Positions 1-11,849 of a DNA stretch of 64,000 nt are shown piece after piece. Position 1 is the first letter of the stretch. Each line of letters opens with the position of its first letter. Both the position numbers and the translations under genes were made by a program. This DNA is from Hepsetus odoe (taxonomy: Eukaryota; Chordata; Actinopteri; Characiformes; Hepsetidae), in NCBI GenBank assembly GCA_017165825.1, contig CM029387.1, positions 15,488,445 through 15,552,444 on the forward strand, given 5' to 3'. The notes below the pieces were generated by a model. It searched no databases. It was not told the DNA's origin and was given only the letters and a program-made list of their open reading frames with translations.

Positions 1-2256
1 TGCTGAATAAATATGTAGATATAGAATAAACAAGGAATTTGCAAAACCTTTGAACTTAATATCAAGTCATTGTTTCCGTCAAGCAAACATGATTACGTTG
101 TAATGTGATGAAAACTGATTCAAATTAGTGCACCAGTCTCTCTACAAAGAGGCTCTGTATTTCAGAAAAAGAACAACAAGAGGTAATGAAGTGAAATCTC
201 ATCTGCTGAAGACAGCTGCGAATTCTTGCAGCGATCTGGACTGGCATATGACAGGCCTTGTCAAAGGGAGCCATAATTCTAATCATTCGATCATGGCTGG
301 CAGAGTGTGTCAGGTGAAAATTGCGAGGCTCAATTGCTACATGAAGATGAGAAGCTGTCCGCCAGCTGTGGCTGCTGGTTCCATGTTCATTGAGATTGAC
401 AGCACTTACATTGTTTACAGGCCAGTGAAGCCAAAGGTGACCCATCTGCTCCCAGTATACCAGACAGGGACACGGATCCGCCACTCAAAAGTGACTTATG
501 TTTCTATACAGGACACACTACAGAGCTGGATATTTTATCTCTTAGCTATTTGTTTGGTTCTGATACATTAGGAGCTTTCGTTAAAGCTACACAAGGTAAA
601 ATCCTTGAAGCCACATTGCTGAGACAGTAGAAAAAAAAAATATATGTCTCAATTTGCCCAGACCCAAAACAATTAAATTCTCAAATTAAATTTAATTCTT
701 AACTCCTCAGACTTCATTTCCATTGTACTGTTGAATTAGTGACCACAGAGAACATGGATATTCTGGACTTTCAGACTTGGAGATTCCTACTTTCCATATT
801 AAAACATTAATGCGACTTCAGCCATTGGCTGGAAGGAACATCATAGTAAACTTTGTTCATGTGATGTGGTTCTGCTGTATCAGTTTGAATTCAGAACAAG
901 ATCAAGTTGGAAGGCCAAGCAAACCTTCTTTTGACTGGAATAGAATATTTCAGATGTTAAGTGAACACAGAAGAAATATGCTCTGCCCTCACCTTAAAAA
1001 TAAACACTAAGAACATCCAGCATCAAACTGCACAGTCCTTTATGAAATGCCAATCAAGTGGCACTACTTAGAACTGTGGATGAAACTGAGTTAAAAAAGG
1101 AGTTCTATTTTTTAAAAGAATATTGAAGTGTGTTTTGAGATGCTGTTGCGTGCTGAGACATGTTCGGGGGCACGCTGAGCTTTCAGGTTAAGGGCCAGGC
1201 TTGTTCCAGGTGGGTGGCACTGTGGGACACATAGATATCCAGAAGATCAGAGCAGCATCTCTAATGATGGGTTTAAAGGAAGATAAAAAGGACAAAATTG
1301 TTTCTCACTTGCAAATTTGCTTTGAACTTTTACTTCCAACTATGCAAAAAAGGTACATAACAATCTATGAAAGGCAAATTTCAGTATAATAGGTCCACTT
1401 ATCAGCAATTTTTGGTAACAACAACAAAAAAATGCTGCATATTGACATAGTACTAAAAGTTCTAACAGCATGCAATTTTGTTCATGAAAAGATCATGGCT
1501 CTTTAATCAGCCACCCTGGCACTTTGTCATTTTGAGATGGCTTAACCCCAAACATTTGAATTAAACTTCTTCCAAATGGTAGTGCATTTAAAGAACAACT
1601 CCTATGTGCTTCATATATAAAAAAGTCTTGCAGCAGATGAACAGTCATGGTTTTTTCTTCTTCTGCATCTGCCAAAAGCCCACACAGCTCTACTGCACTA
1701 GTAATAAAGCCCAGATAAAAATCAGACACTTATTCGATTTATTGTGTTTCTTCTTGGCGGCATATTGACAAGAGCATATTTACTTGCTTTTATTCATTGC
1801 ATACTTTCAGTCTTTACCTCCTGTTTTTTTCTGCAGAAGACCCTCCATCTCCTTTACTAGTTCTTGATTCTCATTTCATACTAAAACGCAATGTCTTTTT
1901 ATATTGTGATCATGTCTGGGATCCAACGTTTCCCTTGAAAAATGTTCCTTCTGTACCAATTCACCTTATTAGGTTTCGCCCCCAATGCAGTCAAAGGCAC
2001 CATTTACATAGAATGCAGGAGCAGAACAATCACTCAGCTCTCTGTCAAAAGAAGGACACAGAGCCGACAGAAGCCATTCTGTCAAACAAGGCCATTCATA
2101 AGAGACGAATCATAATGGCTAACTGAACACTAAATTATAAGAAGGGATAAAACTCAGAAGGCCAACAGCACCACAGAGAAAAAATGTGATCAAGACCATC
2201 GGCAAAGAACGATTCACCCAGAAAACCTAATGTTCCTAAAACTGACGGGCATTACT
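1..2256. other. No recognisable gene; mostly unique sequence
   Basis: I see no repeat or gene that I recognise here. An open frame of 147 codons at 128-571 (+) has no familiar domain and a shorter open frame lies opposite it, so I do not call it coding. A pyrimidine-rich stretch ending in AG near 1836 is followed by an open frame, but no convincing donor site follows it. Confidence 0.5.
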
Positions 2257-2483
2257 AAGTGCGGCAGCGGTGGCCCCAGGATCAGGAAGATCGTGAATTC
2301 AAATTCCTTACCAGTAGGTTGCCCTGATGTACCCTTGAACGAGGTACCATCCCCGTCACTGCTACCTGGATGCCTTCCACGGCTGCCCCCTGCTGCATGT
2401 GTGTGTTTGGGCTGAAAGCAGAAGCTGCATTTCATTGTGGTTCATTGCTGTGTACTCACAATGCCAAGTTGTCACTTTCACTA
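2257..2483 (+). repeat. SINE family A copy (tRNA-derived, degenerate)
   Basis: The copy opens with the tRNA-like head (GGCAGCGGTGG), although part of the A-box region is missing. It continues through the central block (GTAGGTTGCCCTGA, then a degraded form of CTTGAGCAAGGTACC) and the CCCCTGCTGCATG segment, and ends in the family A tail GTCACTTTCACT. The body has several substitutions and insertions relative to the other copies in the window, so it is an older insertion. It codes for no protein and would have been moved by LINE proteins acting in trans. Confidence 0.85.
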
Positions 2484-3472
2484 GTAAATAAGTTTGCTGC
2501 CCTGGCAGAATTTTGCATCACGGACAGGGAAGAAAACTAAAAAGCAAATGCCCCACGAACACAGAATAAATATTGTTGCTGTACAGTGGACAGCATGCCC
2601 TGCAAGAGCTTAATATGCAAAAAAAAAAAAAAAACTGTCGACAGTGTCATATACAACACCAAAACATGCCAAATAAAACCAATGAAATAACTCGGCAACC
2701 GATGTTTGTAAGCTTGTCTTCATTTACTATCTTTCTGGAGACCGTGTCAAATAAATCCTTAATGAGAAATCCAGCACTGAATGTCTTCTAGGATTATTTA
2801 ACAATTTTCAGTTACTCTTGTTGTTAGAATGGTTAGTGGCCACTAGCTGCTATCTAATGGTGTCTAGGCTGAGTATTTCTACTAATCAGTAGCTGGGTTT
2901 TTGACTGTGTGGCTGCTATGATTTCAAACCCATTGCATAATAGAAAAACAAGACTTAATTCTATCATCGATGGGCCTATATTTTAGCAGCAACCAAAATC
3001 ATTCCACAAACGTTATTAATAATGTGGTTAGGAGCCGGAGTGTTAAGAAAGAATGTAAAATGTGAGAAAAGTCAATTTTAGCCTTGGGCAATCAAATTTT
3101 TTCTGTACTTCAAATGAAGGCTAGATTTATTGGCAGATAAGTCCTGGAAAATTGTCTTACTGTTTATCTATTTACTGACCATTTGCTATACATAGTGTAG
3201 CATTCTGTCAGTGGCCTAAAGCCATTGAATATCAGAAGCCTAATGAATGTATCTTAAACATTAAAGTTAAATGTTAAAATCTGATTCATGTATAAAGATT
3301 TGTTTTTTTGCTTTAAAAAAATAGGTTGTTATCCTAAACATGCATGTATCTCATTAGCAATTGTGGCTTTTTACCTGCTTGGCTCTTTATTTAAAGGATC
3401 AGGTGTAAAGAGATGCAATGATTAGCAATAACAGCCCTCCCAATTCATTACTCAACCATTAAGCAATCCTCT
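2484..3472. other. Unique AT-rich sequence, nothing recognised
   Basis: There is a short A run near 2620-2634 and no supported gene, repeat family or RNA. Confidence 0.5.
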
Positions 3473-3484
3473 CCATTATAAGGT

Positions 3485-3729
3485 CAGTCAGTCAGTCATT
3501 GTCTGCCGCTTGTCTCAAGTGGGGTCGCGGGGGAGGTGCTGCAGTCCATCCCAGCTCACACAGGGTGAAGGACTGGAGACACACCCTGGACAGGTTGCCA
3601 GCCCATCGCAGGGAGGAGCAGGACGGGGACGGCACGTTGCTCAAGGGTACCTCAGGGGAACCTATTGGGAAGGGGTTCGAATCCCCGATCCTCCAGCCAA
3701 CGCCCTAACCACTGGGCCACCGCTGCCCC
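3485..3729 (-). repeat. SINE family B copy with target-site duplication
   Basis: Read on the minus strand, it starts GGGGGGCAGCGGTGGCCCAG, has the B-box-like stretch GGGTTCGAATCCCC in complementary form, and carries the central block shared with family A. It then switches to the family B tail (CTGGCGACC-like, CCAGGGTGTGTC, ending GACAAGCGGCAGACAATG). A 12-bp direct repeat, CCATTATAAGGT, lies at 3473-3484 and 3730-3741. It is the expected duplication from LINE-assisted insertion and fixes both ends. Confidence 0.92.
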
Positions 3730-3741
3730 CCATTATAAGGT

Positions 3742-5694
3742 GTCTGGTTTTATTCAAGAAAAGACTTATTTCTCAGCCCATCAGTGAGCAGTCCGTTTTG
3801 TTGCTGTGGATAGTTTGCTTCTACGCATTGGACAGTCCTGCATTCATTGGTTTTCACATTAGCATTAGCAGTCGAAATACATTTAGTCATAAACTGGAAA
3901 AGGACAGGGAAACAGAGGGCAATGGGCCTGCAGGTGTATGTGTGATCGGGACTGAGGTTGGTGAGGGTTACATTTCCCTTAATACAGGCCTAATACTCAG
4001 CCCAGCAGCACTGGCCAGGTGTGGAAAATGACACAATAATTGGACAAAATTGAATCCGAATTAGGTGAAATTGAAGTAAACAGAGTGTGTAAACTGGCTG
4101 TGAATTATTTCAGCTTTATCTACTAGATTTCACCGCCAATTTTGTTCGCTGCAAGGATACAATTATTCTCTCAAGAGGCTGCATATTATGATGTACTTAC
4201 CTCACATCCAGCTCTAAGCCCAAGATTCCCTGCCTGTAGTGTTTACTCCAATGCTGCACAAATCAAAGTGCCATGCTTACAGATTTAGATAAGAACATTG
4301 CAATGTGTCTTCTTCCCTGGCTCCCACAGGCATAAACGAGTGACTGACTGGCTGACAATATTTAGTATTTAGGTAAATTTTGCCGGTCTGTGCCCCTCCT
4401 ACAAAAAAAAAACAAAAGAAAAAAAAAAAGTCATGGTTTCCAAAGCTAGAGAATAGAATGACTGTTTTCCTATGCTGCTTTGTTTGCTTTGTTTTTGTGG
4501 CCAGGGTAGCATTCTGAGGACGGCAAGATGTCAGGTGTAAGCACCAGACGATAGCTTGTTTTAGCTGCAAAAATGGACTAGGATCTGCACTTCTCAGCCA
4601 ATTATACCTTGCTCACTAAGTACTCATACATTGCTGTTCTGACAGCTTATTGACTTGTTTACATGCAGTTGTTTCTTAGCCCCTCTTATAGTCACTCTCC
4701 AATTGCTCGGAGACACAAACTCAGTCAATTACCTACCACACACGTCCATTTGCGCACACGGACACCGAGCTGAAGACAATTCGCATGTAGTGAGGTGTGA
4801 ACATATAATGCTCAAGTTTCCACAGCTGCATCACTGTAAACTTGTCAAGGCGTATGAGTAGAGATATTTATTTCAGGAAAAAAACACTGTTTGCATCATT
4901 TAAGACATGCATTATCTGAGCCACTTGCACCTGCACTGCAACTGTACCCCTCAAGAGATGCACGCAACTCAACTTTATTAGATACACCCATGCCCATTTA
5001 GACACTACTTTTTAAAAAAGCCTACTTTTCTATATTCACTCACTGGCATTTATTATAAACATCTACTTGTTTATATTCACTGAATATACCCATCATTTTT
5101 TTAATTAATTTCTACAATTGCAGTAACTCCATTTGACAATTTTGACCACTGCTGTTGTCCATTTATTTATTTGTTTAGTTAGTTATTAAAAGAGCTACCC
5201 ATGGTGCTGCATTGCATGTGTATAAAAAAGTCAATACATGGTATGTATTTAGAAATTTCTGTTACATGAGTATGGACTTAATCACTACCTTAACGCTGTA
5301 GCTAGTGCAAAGCCTCACAGAATTTATAAATGAAATATTATCAAAAATGAGGATATTGCTACCAAAAAGCCACAAGGCTTTAACGCCTACATCCTGAGTC
5401 CCACTACTGACTCAAGTATGAAACTTTCTTGTTTCAAGGGAAGGTTTAATTACCAAAGCAGACTGAATGTCATAAGACAGGAAAAAGCCCACAGGCAAAT
5501 CAATGCTTAATGTCCCAAAATAATTTTAGAAAATAACTTGCCAAAGGGTTTGGTGATTTGATTTGATCACTTCAAGTCCTTAAGTAAGGGTGGGCGATAA
5601 TGCAGTGGTTTTACTTTCGAGACAGTTTCATGACAAACAACATACAATATCTATTGTAATATTTGTTAAATAAGTTAACAAACATAAAAAAGAC
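3742..5694. other. Unique sequence, nothing recognised
   Basis: There is an A-rich tract near 4410-4430. No gene or known repeat could be supported. Confidence 0.45.
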
Positions 5695-5696
5695 TA

Positions 5697-7320
5697 CAGT
5701 GCCTTGCAAGAGTATTCACCCCCTTTGCTTTTAACCTAATTTGTTACATTCCAGCCTGTAATTGAAATTTCTTAATCTTATTCCATGTGATGGATCTGCA
5801 CAAAATAGTCTAAGCTGGTGAAGTGAAATGAGAAAAATATATATAAAAAATTAATAAAAAAACAAAAAAACTAAAAATTGGCATGTACATATGTATTCAC
5901 TACCTTTGCCATGAAGCCCCTAAAAAGTCCTGGTGCAACCAATTACCTTCAAAAGTCACATAATTAATGAAACGAAGTCGACCTGTGCAATCTAAGTGTC
6001 ACATGATCTGTCAGTATAAACACACCTTTTCTGAAAGGCCCCAGAGGCTAAGAAAGAGGCATCACACCATGAAGACCAAGGAGCTCTCCAAACAAGTCAG
6101 GGACAAAGCTGTTGAGAAGTACAAGTCAGTGTTGGGTTATAAAAAAAAAAAAAAATATCCAAATCTTTGATGATCCCACCAGAGCACCATGAAATCCATC
6201 ATCTTCAAATGGAAAGAACATGGTACCACAACAAACCTGCCAAGACAGGGCCACCCACCAAAACTCACAGACTGGGCAAGGAGGGCATTAATCAGAGAGG
6301 CAGCACAGAGACCAAAGGTAACCCTGAAGGAGTTGCAAGGAGTTGAAGGAGTTCTCCAGCAGAGACTGGAGTATCTGTCCATAGGACTACAATAAGCCGT
6401 ACACTCCATAGAGATGGGCTTTATGGAAGAGTGGCCATTACTTAACGTAAAAAATAAGAAGGCACATTTAGAGTTTGCCAAAAGGCAAGTGGGCGAATCC
6501 ACAAATGTTTGGAGGAAGATGCTCTGGTCAGATCTTTTCAGCCACCAAGGAAAATGCTATGTCTGGCGCAAACCCAACACATATCATCACCGCAAGAACA
6601 CCATCTCCACAGTGAAACATGGTGGTGGCAGCATGATGCTGTGGAGATGTTTTTCAGCAGCAGGGACTGGGACACTGGACAGAGTCAAGGGAAAGATGGA
6701 TGGCACTAAATATAGGGATATTCTTGAGCAAAACTTGTGTCAGTCTGCTTGTGATTTGAGACTGGGACGGAGGTTCACCTTCCAGCAAGACTATGACCCG
6801 AAGCATACTGCTAAAGCAACACTCGAGTGGTTTAAGGGGAAACCTTTAAATGTGTTGGAATTGCCTAGTCAAAGTCCAGACCTCAATCCAATTGAGAATC
6901 TGTGGTCAGACTTGAAGATTGCTGTTCACAAGCGAAAACCATCCAGTATGAAGGAGCTGGAGCAGTTTTGCCTTTAGAAATGGACACAAATCCCAGTAGC
7001 AAGATGTGGCAAGCTCATAGACACTTATCCAGAGCGACTTTCAGCTCTAATTGCCGCCAAAGGTGGCTCTAGAAAGTACTGACTTTAGGGGTGAACAGTT
7101 ATGCACGCTGAAGTTGTCTGTTATTTTGTCCTATTTTAATGTTTGCTTCACAATAAGAAAAACACATCTTCAAAGTTGCAGGCATGTTCTGTAAATGAAA
7201 TGGTGCAAACTCTCAAACAATCCATTTTAATTCCAGGTTGTGAGACAGCAAAACATGAAAAATGCCAAGGGGGGTGAATACTTTTGCTATTGAATACTTT
7301 GGTGAATACTTTTGCTACTG
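5697..7320 (+). mobile_element. Tc1-like DNA transposon, nearly full length, inactive
   Basis: The element begins CAGTGCCTTGCAAGAGTATT after a TA at 5695-5696 and ends in the inverted counterpart, ...CTACTG, before a TA at 7321-7322. TA duplication and CAGT ends are the signature of Tc1/mariner elements. Its length of about 1.6 kb is normal for the family. The right end is odd: the GTGAATACTTTTGCTA segment occurs twice (about 7274-7289 and 7301-7316), so the right terminal repeat carries an internal duplication that the left one lacks. Inside is a broken transposase frame. The element is probably fixed and immobile, but its ends could still be recognised if a related transposase exists elsewhere. 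Confidence 0.93.
6069..7082 (+). pseudogene. Tc1-like transposase pseudogene (DD34E type)
   Basis: The enzyme family cuts and pastes its own element by binding the terminal repeats and using a DDE triad. Here the N-terminal DNA-binding region is readable from MKTKELSKQVRDKAVEKY (6069). It is interrupted by an A run at about 6140-6153 and shifts frame. A second piece (6189-6395) has NLPRQGHPPKL, the expected linker between the helix-turn-helix domains. The third piece (6414-6977) has WSD (first Asp), FQQDYDPKHTAK (second Asp) and PSQSPDLNPIENLW (Glu), with 34 residues between the second Asp and the Glu. The residues normally after WSD (about five, including Glu-Thr) are missing. An in-frame TAG at 6975-6977 interrupts the C-terminus; the same frame then runs through LSALIAAKGGSRKY to TGA at 7080-7082. 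At least two frame breaks, one deletion and one nonsense codon make it non-functional. Confidence 0.92.
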
Positions 7321-7322
7321 TA

Positions 7323-8213
7323 TGTATATGAAAAGAGAAAATGCAGTTTTTGTGCAAACATTTAAGCAAATCCACTGACTGTCTGAAGGCAGCAGAAAAC
7401 AAGACTATTTCTGCATCCTTTAAAACTGTAACAGTTTGGGCAGATCTGAGTTCCAAGAAAAACTGGTTCCAGCAGTGACAGTCAAATGCATAAATATCAA
7501 CCTGTATTGGCATAGCTTTTAACACCACTAGCTAGAAAGCTAGATTTGATTTAGGAGACTTAACAGACTTACCAAGTCTCACTCACTGTTCAGCAGAGCA
7601 ATGGCTGGGCTCAGTGAAGTACTGATAATACTCCTGATATTCCCATGAATATGTATTATGTACCATAAACTGTATTAAATCGTATTATATATTACATTGC
7701 TCATCCAGATTCTGAATTAAATCAACCCTGGTTGACTATTCTCATTTTACAAAAACATTTCTTTACACTGATCACAAACACGTTTTTCTGAGAAGATTGT
7801 GAACCAAGCAAGAGAATGTGCAAACAGAATCCTTTGGTAGGCCTCCAGGCTAGCACTTACCTCAATTATTGTGGCTTCAAGGGCCAAACTGTTGCCAGCT
7901 TACAAAGGCAGCTGGCATGGAGCTGAGGCCGCTGAGCCCTGAGTGGTGGAGATAAAGTACAGTGGCCTTCGGGAGAGATGTTAGCTGTTCCTTGCTGCTT
8001 GGCACAAGCTTTGAGAGGTACGTTTATTCTCCTGTTGCCTCTTTAGCCGTGTAAGTGTAACCGCACTTAAGTTTAAAAAAAAAAAAAAAGATTCTTTTAG
8101 CTTCCAGTTGAGGTTGAGAAAAAGCCTACATGAAAGTCTGAAACAAGTGTGTGTGAGGCCTGGAAGTGTAATGTGTAAGCCAACTCAAGCTATGTTTCAC
8201 ATCTTGTTGTACC
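7323..8213. other. Unique sequence, nothing recognised
   Basis: There is a poly(A) stretch near 8074-8089. No supported gene or repeat family was seen. Confidence 0.45.
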
Positions 8214-8290
8214 ATGCTGTGCAAAAGTCAGGAAGCACCCTTTAATAGATTCATTTTCCAGTCAAAAAAGCATTAAGGCAAACAATTTCT
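8214..8290. repeat. Possible degenerate Tc1-type terminal repeat fragment
   Basis: The string CTGTGCAAAAGTC followed by a CACCC stretch resembles the terminal repeats of the MITE at 57451-57966 and the foldback at 62681-63228 (CTGTGCAAAAGTTTTAGGCA). I could not find a matching opposite end, so this is a weak call. Confidence 0.3.
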
Positions 8291-8349
8291 TAGCATCAGA
8301 ATACAGAACAGAAAGCATCTGCAGCTTCCAGCTTTTCTATTGTCTATTT

Positions 8350-10067
8350 TTGCTCTGCTACAGCTACACATCCTTTTGGACCCACAGTGTTGGTTCATTA
8401 TCTCAACAGATGGGAAAAAGTATTTGCAGATTTCTTTCAGATCTGAAGCAAAAATGGCAATTTTCGGTGATCTATCGGGTCTTGCATAGTCCCATTCTAT
8501 GAATTTTTAAGCAATTCTGAGAATTGTTCTTCCCTTATTTTACTGTTGACATTCCTGATCAATTTGCTTGCAGTTTGACGTCCTCTGGAATATCTCATTT
8601 ACTTCAGAAGCAGATGTTACAGAAATGTATAAGGCAGCTGAGGTGTGTTTGAGTAACAGCTTTTGTGAATATCTTTTAACAGATGCATCTGGGTGGACCT
8701 GGTTGGTATTAACATACAGAAGAGTTAAAGGGGCATTAGTCTTTAAGCTCTTTACTTTTTAAAGTAAATTGATTTATTTTAAATTAAGTCTTCAAATTGA
8801 CCTTTAATTTTAGCATTTACTTTCAGTTCACGATCCGACATTAACACACTGTATTGTATTATGGGAATATATTTGACATTCGTTCATGTTGTTTTGTTAA
8901 ATATCTCATGTCATGTATCATACAGAGTGCATGAAAGGGAATAGGGTAAAAATGCTTAACCACTATATCTATAAACTATAAAGAAAAGTGATTACCTCTT
9001 TCATTTTCACAGTAGTGAATACAGTTTGCTATAAGCCATTTCTTGGCTTCACTGCTTGGAATGGCTATGGCCTCAGAGAAAGCACCACATGAATTTCATT
9101 AAGCAGTGAAGCTCATTGCTAAAAATTGAGTAAAAGATGACTGAAGCTCCTAAAATATAAAAATAGAGGCCAATACTAATATGGGCATTTAAACAGCTGG
9201 CTTAGGTTCATAAAGTGAATTTATCCATGGATATTGGATGAATTTTTAACTTTTTAGTCCTTTGCTCCAAATGGCTGCCCAGTATTGTCCCTCAATCAAA
9301 AGGCAACCCAGTTTAACACAATGTGTTGATTTTGCAGCACCAAGTGAACAGTAAATTCAAAAATGCTTCCATAGTTTCATGTATTAACTGTATATAATAT
9401 CCATAATATAGCCCCTTTAAAATAATAGTTCGAAATCATATATTGTGCTACATATTGTTCTATATATTGTTTTTCCTTAGTACCACTTAGAACCACATCC
9501 GAGCCAATAACAGTTTAGCAACATTATATAAAAATGGTCGATTTTTCATTGTGTAGCAGTTCTGAAACATGCTGAACCTCCCAGTCATTGTTCAGAGTCT
9601 ATAGATACTGTATAGGTAAAAAAACTAAACTTAATGGAAGTGATGATGTAAAGTTTATGATAGGCACATTTGAATGAAGTTAACTCAGTCAGCCCATTTG
9701 TTTGTATTGGAGGAGTCTGGAGGTTGTATAGCATAACATGGCAAGAGATAATGAATGTGAACTAGGTGCTGTGTGTAACAAGAGGGGCGGCTTCCAAAGG
9801 TCCATCGACTAGCACCGTTTGGCTTCATTAGCCCAAAGGCTTAGCAACCAATTAGATGCCCAGTTTGCAGCCCCAGTGAGTCTGTTTCTCACTGAGTGGG
9901 TCTGTGTGTGCGCCTCAATTACAGGTTTTGGTTTGGGATGAGTAACTCCAGCCTGGGTAGGCGATTTTGTACATTTATGTCTGACTTAACACCCCTAAAA
10001 TATTAGGTCAGTGTTTCGCAAAACCTGTGGTAAAATATCATTGATTTTTTTTTCTCAATTGTATATA
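8350..10067. other. Unique AT-rich sequence, nothing recognised
   Basis: No coding potential, tandem array or known element could be supported. Confidence 0.45.
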
Positions 10068-10380
10068 CAATACTGTGCAAAAAAATTCAATTTACTCTGG
10101 AAAACACTGATGCTAAAATAAAATTATACAAATATACACAATAAGTAGTGTTTTATGTATTTTAAAGTCTTATTTAGCCTCTCCTCAGGGACTCTTTGTG
10201 TAATCAGTTGTTACTGTTCAATATCAGGTTTTACTAATTAGTGCTTCATTAGTTAAATCAGTGGTGTTGATGATGAAAGTGATATGTGATGGCTTGGTGC
10301 ATCAAGGAGAAATCTGGATCTAAGCTTTAGGCCAGCTAAAAGATATCAACTATTTATGAAAAAGACCTGCATTGTCCTTA
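10068..10380. repeat. Possible old Tc1-type remnant
   Basis: ATACTGTGCAAAAAAATTC near 10070 resembles a decayed Tc1 terminal repeat. The following AT-rich body has no readable transposase and no clear opposite end. This is tentative. Confidence 0.22.
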
Positions 10381-10770
10381 ATCAGAATTCATTGTAGTGA
10401 TGTATTGTGTTACAAGAAGAAGTGAAAACTAACATTTTGCCAAATTAACATTTTGGTAAAGTTTTTAAAAATATGCTTAAGTGCCTAAAACCTTTCCAAA
10501 ATACTTATGTAAATTTTTATATTATATAAAAACATTAAATAGAGATATGGTTCAAGTATTAAAACTTTTCATTAAACAACACATTCCAAATGGTCATAAA
10601 TGGATAATCAGCCCTGTGACTGTATCTCTCTTTATTTAGCAAGTGTTTATTTGTTAGTCTCGAGACACCTGCCCAGGTTAACGTTATTGCACCCTCACAC
10701 CCCAGTTAGCACAACACCACCACAACCACAACAACAATAATTTCCACTGAACTTGCAAAATACTTTTTAA

Positions 10771-11010
10771 TGTCAGTCAGTCATTTTCTGGGCTGCTTGT
10801 CCTAATTAGGGTCACAGGGGGGTGCTGGAGTCCATCCCAGCTCACACAGGGTGATGGCACACCCTGGACAGGTCGCCAGCCCATCGCAGGGATTAGCAAA
10901 CTGACGGGGACGGCACCTTGCTCAAGGGTACCTCAGGGCAACCCACCGGTGAGGGGTTTGAACCCACAATCTTCCGATCCGGGGTGCTACCGCTAGGTCA
11001 ACGCTGCCCA
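10771..11010 (-). repeat. SINE family B copy, no clear duplication
   Basis: The minus strand shows the head (CAGCGTTGACCTAGCGG, degraded), the central block and the family B tail ending in GACAAGCAGCCCAGAAAATG. No target-site duplication is visible. The head abuts a short filler (11011-11022) and then the first copy of a duplicated block, so the head-side flank was probably replaced by rearrangement. Confidence 0.85.
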
Positions 11011-11022
11011 TGAAATCCATCA

Positions 11023-11228
11023 TCTTGGGAGTTTTTGGTGGGACTGTGTTTGGTGGAACTGTCACATACATTGTTAAATACCCTTTGCCTTCATTGGTGT
11101 TCATCATATATAACAGGTTACTGCTGCCATTTTTATAAATGTGTTTCCACTGATGTTCATAACTTAATTAACAGTACATTAATTTTAAAATATTTTCATT
11201 TAACAAACATTTTATGGAGTGGCCTTAA
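11023..11228. repeat. 206-bp duplicated block, copy 1
   Basis: This block recurs at 11593-11798 with a single difference that I can find (T at 11119, C at 11689). It begins TCTTGGGAGTTTTTGGTGGG and ends GGAGTGGCCTTAA. It shows no terminal inverted repeats, coding content or resemblance to the other families here, so I read it as a local duplication rather than a transposon. Confidence 0.95.
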
Positions 11229-11234
11229 TTTTTT

Positions 11235-11270
11235 GATCCGGGGTGCTACCGCTAGGTCAACGCTGCCCCC
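11235..11270 (-). repeat. SINE family B head fragment
   Basis: This 36-bp segment matches the head end of the SINE at 10771-11010 (GATCCGGGGTGCTACCGCTA and onward) essentially exactly. It directly follows copy 1 of the 206-bp block, so the SINE head and the block were copied in the same or linked events. Confidence 0.85.
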
Positions 11271-11592
11271 ATAAATGGATAGCAAGCTGCAAAACCAGAT
11301 TTGTTGGTTTTGTTAACATCATATTTCATTTTTGTGAAGGCTTCCTGAGTCTATCCCCCCCAAAAAAAACCGTATACCACAAATGCAAGACTGTCTGTGT
11401 GGGCTACCTGAGCCGCACTACAAGTCAGCTATGAGGTTTCCCGAGGGGAATCTGAGCCGTGCTACACCACCACTACAAGGTTTCCCAGGTTGGCGGTTGG
11501 TGCAACACTATGCTGCATCTACAAGGATTCACTGGCCCGCTGTTGGAGAAACATTACTCCGAGGCTGAGAAGAATTTCCCTGTAGGCTGTAT
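11271..11592. other. Unique spacer between the two 206-bp copies
   Basis: There are short internal echoes (GAGCCGCACTACA and GAGCCGTGCTACA; two AAGGTTTCCC- or GAGGTTTCCC-like stretches) but no family that I recognise. Confidence 0.5.
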
Positions 11593-11798
11593 TCTTGGGA
11601 GTTTTTGGTGGGACTGTGTTTGGTGGAACTGTCACATACATTGTTAAATACCCTTTGCCTTCATTGGTGTTCATCATATATAACAGGTCACTGCTGCCAT
11701 TTTTATAAATGTGTTTCCACTGATGTTCATAACTTAATTAACAGTACATTAATTTTAAAATATTTTCATTTAACAAACATTTTATGGAGTGGCCTTAA
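11593..11798. repeat. 206-bp duplicated block, copy 2
   Basis: This is the partner of 11023-11228, offset by exactly 570 bp and in the same orientation. It is near-identical, which implies recent duplication or gene conversion, or an assembly artefact. Confidence 0.95.
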
Positions 11799-11849
11799 AA
11801 TATGTAGGCCCTAGAATTACTTCACTAGAGCAGAGCTGCCTCCACAGTT

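Noticed and set aside
128..571. 147-codon open frame at the window start
   Set aside because: No recognisable domain or splice context; another open frame overlaps on the opposite strand. I keep it as unassigned.
1797..2126. Possible exon following TTTTTTTCTGCAG at about 1836
   Set aside because: There is no convincing donor site, and the peptide resembles no known protein.
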